Shown piece after piece: positions 57,918-64,000 of a stretch of DNA of 64,000 bases. This stretch comes from Bacillus sp. DTU_2020_1000418_1_SI_GHA_SEK_038 (lineage in GTDB: Bacteria; Bacillota; Bacilli; Bacillales; Cytobacillaceae). Where the stretch lies: NCBI RefSeq assembly GCF_032341175.1, contig NZ_CP135435.1:1178001-1242000 (forward strand), read 5' to 3'. Below the pieces are notes generated by a model that was not told where the DNA came from, made no database searches, and saw only the letters and a program-made list of their open reading frames with translations. Both the position numbers and the translations under genes were made by a program. How positions within the stretch are numbered: position 1 is the stretch's first letter; every line of letters begins with the position of its first letter.

Positions 57918-58892
57918 ATGAAAAAAAATGTTAATAGAGTTGCAATCATAGGTACTGGTTTTGTTGGTTCGAGCTATGCTTATGCATTAGTTAATCAAGC
58001 AATTGCAGAGGAAATCGTATTAATTGATATGAATCGCGATAAGGCCGATGGAGAAGCCATGGACTTAAACCATGGGAAATTGTATTCTTCTTCTCCTACA
58101 AAGGTTTGGTCAGGAGACTACAGCGATTGTAAAGATGCGGATATTGTTTGCATAACAGCTGGAGTTAGCCAAAATGAAGAGATTACAAGATTAACTGTAG
58201 TCGAAAAAAACACCAAGATTGTAAAAACCATTGTAGAACAAGTGATGAATTCCGGGTTTAATGGAATCTTTGTAATTGCGTCAAATCCAGTTGATATCAT
58301 CACATATGCCACATGGAAATTTTCAGGTCTTCCGAAAGAAAGAGTGATTGGATCTGGAACCATGCTAGATACAGCCAGATATCTATTTATGCTGGGTGAG
58401 TATTTTAACATGGACTCCAGAAATATAAATGGATATATTATTGGCGAGCATGGTGACTCACAGTTACCTGCTTTAAGTACTGCAACAATTGGTGGAAGAT
58501 CAATCATAGACATTGTAAATTCTGAAAGTAAATATTCAATTGAAGATCTTGAAAAGATTGCAGTGAATGTACGCGATGCAGCAACTCATGTTGGTAATCG
58601 TAAAGGCGCAACATACTATGGAATCGGTATGTGCTTAGCAAGGCTCACAAAAGCAATTCTTAAAAACGAAAATATAATATTGCCTGTATCTGCTTACTTA
58701 GATGGGGAGTATGGATTTAACGATGTGTATGTCGGTGTACCTGCGGTTATTAACAGGCAAGGCTTGAGAAACATTGTTGAAATGAATATAAATAAGGATG
58801 AAAAAGAAAAACTAACTGCTTCTGTTATGATTTTGAGAAATACGATGGAACCAGTAATCAATCGTTTAATTTCTGAAAAGCAGGTTCAGTAA
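57918..58892 (+). CDS. L-lactate dehydrogenase paralogue with altered substrate loop
   Basis: The 324-residue protein has the NAD-binding [13 protein letters not shown], an acidic residue after strand 2 (VLIDMN), [28 protein letters not shown] and the catalytic histidine in GEHGDSQLP. It is clearly an LDH/MDH family member, LDH-like in these motifs. The mobile loop, which is AGAPQKPGETRLDLV in common LDHs, reads [15 protein letters not shown] here (about residues 81-95). The glutamine and arginine are kept but KPGE is lost, so the 2-hydroxy acid substrate may not be lactate. GGGAG precedes ATG. Its position among guanidino-compound genes suggests a pathway-specific role. Confidence 0.85.
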   Translation: MKKNVNRVAIIGTGFVGSSYAYALVNQAIAEEIVLIDMNRDKADGEAMDLNHGKLYSSSPTKVWSGDYSDCKDADIVCITAGVSQNEEITRLTVVEKNTKIVKTIVEQVMNSGFNGIFVIASNPVDIITYATWKFSGLPKERVIGSGTMLDTARYLFMLGEYFNMDSRNINGYIIGEHGDSQLPALSTATIGGRSIIDIVNSESKYSIEDLEKIAVNVRDAATHVGNRKGATYYGIGMCLARLTKAILKNENIILPVSAYLDGEYGFNDVYVGVPAVINRQGLRNIVEMNINKDEKEKLTASVMILRNTMEPVINRLISEKQVQ

Positions 58893-59028
58893 TATTTGCT
58901 TGGAATCCCTTACCTATATAGGAATAATAAAAATAAATAATCGTTTGACATTGTAAAATAGCAATTTGGTGTTTTCACATAGTGGAATTTTATTTCGTTA
59001 TACAAAAAAATATTTCGGAGGTTTTATT

Positions 59029-59790
59029 ATGTTCAAAAATATTATTGTTAAGAGACCAGCAGGAACGTTAGTGAATGGATTAACTACTTCAGAACTAGGA
59101 AAACCAATATTTGAAAAGGCACTTGTGCAGCATGATGCTTATATTGAAGCCCTAAAAACATGTGGGGTTGAGATTACAGTACTTCCGGAAAATAGTGAGT
59201 TTCCTGATGCTACTTTTGTAGAGGACACGGCAGTTCTAACAAAGGAATTTGCGGTAGTAACAAATCCCGGGGCAGAAAGCCGCAATAGGGAAATTGTTGA
59301 GATAGAACCAGCATTGAAGCATTTTTATGAAAGATTTTATCATATTGAAGCCCCTGGAACTCTTGATGGAGGCGATATTTTACAAATTGAGGATCATTTC
59401 TATATTGGAATTTCGGCTAGGACTAACTTAGAAGGAGCAGAACAATTAAAGCAAATTCTTGAATCTGAAAACTATAAAGCGACTATTATAGAGCTAAAGA
59501 AATTTTTCCACCTGAAAACTGGGGTTACTTATATTGGAAATGGTACAGTACTTGTGGCAGGAGAATTTACAGATCATGATGCATTTAATTCATATAACAA
59601 AATAATCGTACCAGCTGAGGAAGAATACGCTGCAAACTGCATTCGTGTAAATGATTATGTCATCATTCCTTCAGGTTATCCAATTACGAAGAAGAAAATT
59701 GAAGATGCCGGCTACCAAACAATTGAAGTGGACACTTCTGAATTCCGTAAAATAGATGGCGGTCTAAGCTGCTTGTCATTACGATTTTAA
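59029..59790 (+). CDS. N(G),N(G)-dimethylarginine dimethylaminohydrolase (dimethylargininase)
   Basis: The 253-residue enzyme has the typical DDAH order: FKNIIVKRPAGTLVNGLT at the start, FPDATFVEDTAVL with the aspartate/glutamate pair, APGTLDGGDILQ, the catalytic histidine in FFHLKTGVTYIG and the nucleophilic cysteine in DGGLSCLSLRF at the C-terminus. The length matches bacterial DDAHs (about 255). It converts methylated arginines to citrulline and methylamines. ATG at 59029 with GGAGG is used; the open frame is 21 codons longer. It precedes a RocB-like gene by 52 bp. Confidence 0.9.
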   Translation: MFKNIIVKRPAGTLVNGLTTSELGKPIFEKALVQHDAYIEALKTCGVEITVLPENSEFPDATFVEDTAVLTKEFAVVTNPGAESRNREIVEIEPALKHFYERFYHIEAPGTLDGGDILQIEDHFYIGISARTNLEGAEQLKQILESENYKATIIELKKFFHLKTGVTYIGNGTVLVAGEFTDHDAFNSYNKIIVPAEEEYAANCIRVNDYVIIPSGYPITKKKIEDAGYQTIEVDTSEFRKIDGGLSCLSLRF

Positions 59791-59842
59791 TTGATTACTT
59801 TAAAAATTGTAGTTCCATTACCTATAATGGGAGTTGAAGGCT

Positions 59843-61468
59843 ATGTTGGAATACCAATGGGCGACAAAAGAGGGGCTCCGCAACCTATTATGTGAGGTTG
59901 TTAGTTGGGAAAGTCGAACACTCACTGCTGGAGAACGGGAATTTCCAGAAAAGTTAGCTTCAAAGTTGCGTAAATTAACTTATTTTCAAGAAAATCCTAA
60001 TCATTTAGGAATTTATGATGCAGATCTTGGCAGGAGATTTGTTACCGCTTTATATAAACATCCAGAGGCACAAGAAACGATAGTTCTGATTAGCCATTTT
60101 GATACAGTTTTTACAGAAGAATATGGGGATCTCGAGGATTATGCATTTCAGCCTGAGAAATTGACTGAAATGCTTTATAGTCGAATTAATAGTCTTCCAC
60201 CTGATGCTCAGGAGGACCTTCTTTCTGGTGAGTATTTGTTTGGCAGAGGTACGATGGATATGAAAATGGGTCTCGTCATGCATATGGGAGTAATCGAAAA
60301 GGCTTCTATTGAAAAATGGCCTATTAATCTTGTTTTGTTAACAGTCCCAGATGAAGAGGTTAATTCAGCTGGTATGCGGGCAGCAGTAGTGAAATTAGTT
60401 GAAATGAAGAAAGTGCATGGCCTTAATTATAAATTATTCTTAAATGGCGAGCCTGTCTTTTCTCAACAGCCTGGTGATAACAATTATTATGTCTATTCTG
60501 GTTCAATCGGAAAAATAATGCCCTCTGTACTTTTTTATGGACGTGAAACCCATGTTGGCGAACCATTAGCTGGAATTACAGCACCTTATATAGCCTCTTT
60601 TATGACACAGAAAATGGAGTGGAACGAAAAATTTCAAGAAACTGTGTTAGGAGAGAAGACGCCACTTCCAGTAACTTTACAGCAAAAGGATTTAAAAATG
60701 GAATATTCTACACAAACACCGTTTAGGTCAACAGCCTTATACAATGTATTCTTAATGAAGAAAAACGCTGCAGAAATTATGGATATATTCGAAGAGATTG
60801 CAAAAGAAGCAGCAATAGAATGCAACGAAGCGTATTTTAAAACATGTGCAGTTCAGAATATTAGGCCAGTAGGTCAAGTTCGTGTACTTCGTTATGAACA
60901 ATTGTTAGAACATGCAGTAACAAAGCTTGGTAAAGTCTTTGTTGAGTCCGTTCAGGCAGAAGTTTTCGCGAACAAAAAGTGGGACGACCGAGAAAAGTGC
61001 TTACGTATCGTTGATACATTGATGATTGAATGCCAGGAGCTTGCACCTGCAATGATTTTACTTTTTGCTCCACCGTATTACCCTGCTGTTAATTCGTCTG
61101 ATTGTGATTTCATTAAAGAATGTGTGGACTATATTACAGAGCAAGGCAAGATAAAGTTTGATCTGCCCGTTCAACAAATTCACTATTTCAATGGAATAAG
61201 TGATTTAAGTTATGTGAATTACAAAGATACTGGACAAGGTTGGACAGCATTCATCGCAAATACACCAGTTTGGGGAGAATGCTACAGTATTCCATTTGAA
61301 CATATGAAAGAACTTCAAGCACCAGTTTTAAACATAGGTCCCTTCGGAAAAGACGCACACAAACGTACTGAACGCCTGAACACAAAGAGTGCATTTGAGG
61401 AAGTACCGGTGCTAGTTGAAGGATTAATCAAGATGATTAGTCCACAGCCTGTTCATTCCATTCCCTAA
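59843..61468 (+). CDS. rocB: RocB-like M20 family peptidase
   Basis: The 541-residue M20 zinc-hydrolase-like protein matches Bacillus RocB in size and pattern: VSWESRTLTAGEREFPEKLASKLRKL at the start, ISHFDTVFTEEYGDLEDYAFQPEKL, FGRGTMDMKMGLVMHMGVIE and LLTVPDEEVNSAGMRAAV. RocB is encoded in the arginine-degradation regulon of B. subtilis, but its reaction is not firmly established. ATG at 59843 has GGGAG 9 nt upstream; a TTG three codons earlier lacks spacing. As the last gene of the island it may cleave the citrulline- or ornithine-type product further. Confidence 0.88.
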   Translation: MLEYQWATKEGLRNLLCEVVSWESRTLTAGEREFPEKLASKLRKLTYFQENPNHLGIYDADLGRRFVTALYKHPEAQETIVLISHFDTVFTEEYGDLEDYAFQPEKLTEMLYSRINSLPPDAQEDLLSGEYLFGRGTMDMKMGLVMHMGVIEKASIEKWPINLVLLTVPDEEVNSAGMRAAVVKLVEMKKVHGLNYKLFLNGEPVFSQQPGDNNYYVYSGSIGKIMPSVLFYGRETHVGEPLAGITAPYIASFMTQKMEWNEKFQETVLGEKTPLPVTLQQKDLKMEYSTQTPFRSTALYNVFLMKKNAAEIMDIFEEIAKEAAIECNEAYFKTCAVQNIRPVGQVRVLRYEQLLEHAVTKLGKVFVESVQAEVFANKKWDDREKCLRIVDTLMIECQELAPAMILLFAPPYYPAVNSSDCDFIKECVDYITEQGKIKFDLPVQQIHYFNGISDLSYVNYKDTGQGWTAFIANTPVWGECYSIPFEHMKELQAPVLNIGPFGKDAHKRTERLNTKSAFEEVPVLVEGLIKMISPQPVHSIP

Positions 61469-61485
61469 AAAAAAATATGATTATG

Positions 61486-61521
61486 AAGGAGCCCAAGATT
61501 ACCATCCTGTGGCTCCTTTTC
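61486..61521 (+). terminator. Terminator of the guanidino-compound operon
   Basis: AAGGAGCC and GGCTCCTT form an 8-bp stem around a 17-base loop followed by TTTTCGCTT, right after the rocB-like gene. Confidence 0.75.
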
Positions 61522-61691
61522 GCTTACTTATCAATAAATCAGGGCTATACTTGGTTTATGGGAATATAGTAAAAGTACAAGTATGTAACAGAAAAAATTT
61601 ACTAAAGATTAGCCATTACATCTTTCCCTGCCTATAATATTGTTTCTATGTTTCAAGATTTGAAAAGCCCAAGAAAATGGAGAGTGAAAAA

Positions 61692-62576
61692 ATGAAAATA
61701 TTAGCAATAGACATAGGGGGTACTTCAATAAAAACGGGCTTATGTGATGAGCATGGACATTTTGAAATGATGAAAGAATACGAAACCTTAGTAAGGAACG
61801 GGGAAGGTAACGTAGTTGAAAAGCTGTTAAAAATAATCTCTGAATTCCATAACATTGACGCAATCGGCATTAGTACAGCGGGTCAAGTAAATAGCGAACA
61901 GGGATACATCTATGCTAGTGAAAACATTCCAGACCTTACAGGGAAAAGATTAAAAGAAATTGTGGAAAAGAAGTTTCATGTACCTGTCAAGTTAGAAAAT
62001 GACGTGAATGCAGCTGCTCTAGGTGAAAAATACTTTGGGGCAGGAAGGGATTTAAGTGATTTTCTTTGCCTGACTTATGGTACTGGAGTTGGCGGGGCAA
62101 TTGTTCTCGAATCTAAATTATATAAGGGGCATAAAGGAATAGCTGCTGAATTTGGCCATATGATCACCCACCCTCTTGGCCATAAATGTGGATGCGGTCG
62201 TCTAGGATGCTATGAAACTTACGCCTCTACTACAGCTTTGGTTAATAGGGCGAAAGAAATAAATAAAGATTACCTAAATGGAAAAAATATTTTTGCCCCG
62301 GCAAATCAAGATGACCCAATACTTGAAAAGGCTATACAAGATTGGATATTTGAAGTAGCTCTCGGGCTAACATCCCTAATTCATATTTTTGATCCCCCAA
62401 CAATTATTATAGGGGGCGGGGTGATGGAGCAAGAAAAACTTGTTAATAGGGTGTCAATGAAAGTAAAAGAATTAATCTTGGAAAGTTATTCAGATGTATC
62501 AATTATTAAGGCTTCCCTTGGAAATAAAGCAGGGATATATGGTGCCGCTTCATTGCACCTCAAAAGTAGAAATTAG
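61692..62576 (+). CDS. ROK family sugar kinase/transcriptional-type protein (kinase form)
   Basis: The 294-residue protein has the ATP phosphate-1 motif AIDIGGTSIKTGLCD, ENDVNAAALGEKYFGAG, the glycine-rich LTYGTGVGGAIV, the substrate glutamate/histidine in AAEFGHMITHPLG and the ROK zinc motif CGCGRLGCYETYAS. There is no N-terminal helix-turn-helix, so it is a sugar kinase such as a glucokinase or N-acetylhexosamine kinase rather than a ROK repressor. ATG at 61692 (GGAGAG 7 nt upstream) is preferred to the ATG five codons earlier. The sugar is uncertain. Confidence 0.88.
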   Translation: MKILAIDIGGTSIKTGLCDEHGHFEMMKEYETLVRNGEGNVVEKLLKIISEFHNIDAIGISTAGQVNSEQGYIYASENIPDLTGKRLKEIVEKKFHVPVKLENDVNAAALGEKYFGAGRDLSDFLCLTYGTGVGGAIVLESKLYKGHKGIAAEFGHMITHPLGHKCGCGRLGCYETYASTTALVNRAKEINKDYLNGKNIFAPANQDDPILEKAIQDWIFEVALGLTSLIHIFDPPTIIIGGGVMEQEKLVNRVSMKVKELILESYSDVSIIKASLGNKAGIYGAASLHLKSRN

Positions 62577-62640
62577 AATGAGTCAATGTTTTAAAAATAG
62601 GTTACTAATTTAATAATTATTATAAAAAATAGGAAATAAT

Positions 62641-62672
62641 AACGGAAGGATCTCTGTGATCACTTCCGTTTA
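62641..62672. terminator. Bidirectional terminator
   Basis: AACGGAAG and CTTCCGTT form an 8-bp stem between the converging ROK kinase and MsmX-type genes, extended by partial pairing of GATC with GATC inside the loop. Confidence 0.75.
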
Positions 62673-62678
62673 TTCTAA

Positions 62679-63776
62679 TTATCGAATTCTTCGTTCTGTT
62701 TCAGTATCAAAGAAATGGACTTTATTCATATTTAATGCTAGTAGAATCTTTTGACCGCTTTGCACACTTGCATTAGCATCAAGACGGGCAACAATGTTTT
62801 GCCCCTCGATACTCGAATAAATCAATTTTTCTGCACCTGTTAGTTCTGTAACGTCAATTCTAGCGCCAATAGCTGATCCTTTTAATGACTCAACAAAGGA
62901 GGAGTCAGCGTGAATATTTTCAGGACGAATACCGAGGATAATGCTATTGCCCAAATAGCCTTTTTCACGGAGGAGCTTCATCTTTCCTTCAGGAACAGAA
63001 AGTGTAGTACTTCCGACTCTAAATCCACTTTCTTCAAGAACTCCAGTAATAAAGTTCATCGCCGGAGACCCAATAAATCCTCCTACGAAAACATTTTCCG
63101 GATGATCATAAACCTCCTTAGAAGCCCCGACCTGTTGAATAGATCCATCCTTCATGACAACCATCCGGGTAGCCATCGTCATAGCTTCCGTCTGGTCATG
63201 AGTCACATAAATAGTTGTTGTTTGTAAACGCTCGTGCAGTTTAATAATCTCTGACCGCATTTGAACACGGAGCTTAGCATCTAGATTTGAAAGCGGCTCG
63301 TCCATGAGAAATACCTTGGCATCACGGACAATGGCTCTTCCTAATGCAACACGCTGACACTGTCCACCAGATAGAACGTTTGGCTTCCGATCTAAATAGG
63401 CTTCAATACCAAGCATGTGAGCAGCCTCTTTTACCCGCCGGTCGATTTCATCCTTTGAATATTTCCTTCGCTTTAATCCAAATGCCATATTTTCATAGAC
63501 GCTCAAATGGGAGTATAAGGCATAGTGCTGAAAAACCATTGCCATGTCGCGATCCTTTGGAGGGACGTCATTCACCCGTTTTCCGTCCATATAGAAATTC
63601 CCCTGTGAAATCTCCTCAAGTCCAGCAATCATTCGCAAGGTTGTTGATTTACCGCACCCTGAAGGACCTACGAAAACGATAAATTCTTTATCATAAATAT
63701 CAAGGCTAAAGTCCTTAACGGCAGTAACTTTATTATCATAGACTTTGTAAATATGTTCGAGTTTTAATTCCGCCAT
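62679..63776 (-). CDS. msmX: Sugar ABC transporter ATP-binding protein (MsmX/UgpC type)
   Basis: The 365-residue ATPase has Walker A GPSGCGKST, the Q-loop VFQHYALYSHL, signature LSGGQCQRVAL (cysteine where arginine or glutamine is common), Walker B FLMDEPLSNLD, the H-loop YVTHDQTEAM and a C-terminal TOBE/MalK-like regulatory region with ILGIRPENIHAD. In Bacillus, MsmX-type ATPases serve several sugar importers whose own operons lack an ATPase; no permease is adjacent here, which fits. ATG at 63776 has AAAGGAG upstream. An inverted repeat at 63811 lies in its leader. Confidence 0.92.
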   Translation of the reverse strand: MAELKLEHIYKVYDNKVTAVKDFSLDIYDKEFIVFVGPSGCGKSTTLRMIAGLEEISQGNFYMDGKRVNDVPPKDRDMAMVFQHYALYSHLSVYENMAFGLKRRKYSKDEIDRRVKEAAHMLGIEAYLDRKPNVLSGGQCQRVALGRAIVRDAKVFLMDEPLSNLDAKLRVQMRSEIIKLHERLQTTTIYVTHDQTEAMTMATRMVVMKDGSIQQVGASKEVYDHPENVFVGGFIGSPAMNFITGVLEESGFRVGSTTLSVPEGKMKLLREKGYLGNSIILGIRPENIHADSSFVESLKGSAIGARIDVTELTGAEKLIYSSIEGQNIVARLDANASVQSGQKILLALNMNKVHFFDTETERRIR

Positions 63777-63810
63777 ATAAATTAGCTCCTTTCATTGTTA
63801 AATCAATGAT

Positions 63811-63830
63811 ATTTAGATTAATAGCTAAAT
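63811..63830. promoter_or_regulatory. Inverted repeat upstream of the MsmX-type gene, shared with the aminotransferase leader
   Basis: ATTTAG and CTAAAT flank ATTAATAG about 35 bp before the start codon. The central 18 bases equal those at 51950-51967, and the outer pair differs in a compensating way. Confidence 0.4.
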
Positions 63831-64000
63831 TTAGGCGGTTCAATTAATAGATATTTATGATTATCAGGAATTTAGCTAACATGACTAATCTCTCTCCAAT
63901 AAAGAATTATAAAAAAACTTTACAGAAATTGTACTCATCTCTTCTTATGATAACACTCCTCTACTTGTTATCAAAAACGAAAGATGGTAAATCTAACGGC

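Noticed and set aside
57918..58892. Considered as malate dehydrogenase
   Set aside because: The specificity position is glutamine as in lactate dehydrogenases, and GEHGDS, NPVD and the length are LDH-like; malate dehydrogenases have arginine there.
1..64000. Prophage, integrative element, rRNA or tRNA genes
   Set aside because: No integrase, transposase, phage structural genes, tRNA cloverleaf or rRNA sequence could be recognised anywhere in the window.

Overview
This AT-rich window reads as chromosomal DNA of an aerobic, endospore-forming member of the Bacillaceae (Bacillus, Neobacillus or Cytobacillus type). The signs are strong AGGAGG-type ribosome sites in front of ATG, GTG and TTG starts, a TPP riboswitch, a LysM-Gmad2 spore-type protein, a YjcA-like DUF1360 protein, an ECF sigma factor with a DUF4179 partner, GuaC, CtaB, RocB and MsmX homologues, and many hairpin terminators shared by converging genes. 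I see no rRNA, tRNA, CRISPR array, prophage or intact insertion sequence.

Bases 1-26,000 are a mosaic of housekeeping and stress genes. They hold the end of a CaiB-type CoA-transferase, a LysM protein, an old-yellow-enzyme oxidoreductase, a 790-residue protein with two isoprenoid-synthase-like halves, a MATE exporter and a methyltransferase. Next is a thiamine-precursor transport operon (ThiY, a thiamine-binding MTH1187-type protein, ThiX, ThiZ and a TatD hydrolase) behind a TPP riboswitch. It is followed by an MBL hydrolase, a cupin, the ECF sigma/DUF4179 pair, a frameshifted membrane transporter, a truncated FMN reductase, a protein joining a YceG-like region to an HtrA-like protease, an ABC exporter, GuaC, a heme O synthase-like prenyltransferase and a TerD-vWA protein.

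Bases 26,000-37,000 carry an alpha/beta hydrolase (a decayed partial copy of it lies at about 445-513), a DUF1360 protein, and a phenylacetate-type lower-pathway set: PaaG-like isomerase, 3-hydroxyacyl-CoA dehydrogenase and PaaJ/PcaF-like thiolase. A nitronate monooxygenase-like flavoprotein, a threonine aldolase, an MFS transporter and an SDR/acyl-CoA ligase pair follow.

Bases 37,000-47,400 form one co-directional catabolic island: a TRAP transporter, a PucR-type regulator, an N-carbamoyl-amino-acid amidohydrolase, PyrK-like and PyrD-like subunits, a dihydroorotase-like amidohydrolase and a CapA-like protein. The enzymes match the classical route orotate -> dihydroorotate -> N-carbamoyl-aspartate -> aspartate, and there are no biosynthetic pyr genes, so I infer uptake and breakdown of orotate or a close relative.

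Bases 49,300-61,500 form a second island. A D-lactate/glycolate oxidase-like flavoprotein, an aminotransferase and an IclR regulator run leftward. Running rightward are two guanidino-modifying hydrolases of the DDAH superfamily, a spermidine/putrescine-type ABC transporter, a lactate-dehydrogenase paralogue and a RocB-like M20 enzyme. I infer use of methylated arginine or another guanidino compound under IclR control. A perfect palindrome sits just upstream of a near-consensus sigma-A promoter between the divergent arms. The window closes with a ROK kinase and an MsmX/UgpC-type ATPase.

Non-coding features of note are two arrays of the same 21-bp repeat family, a 52-56 bp triple repeat with internal hairpins, and an inverted repeat shared by the aminotransferase and MsmX leaders.
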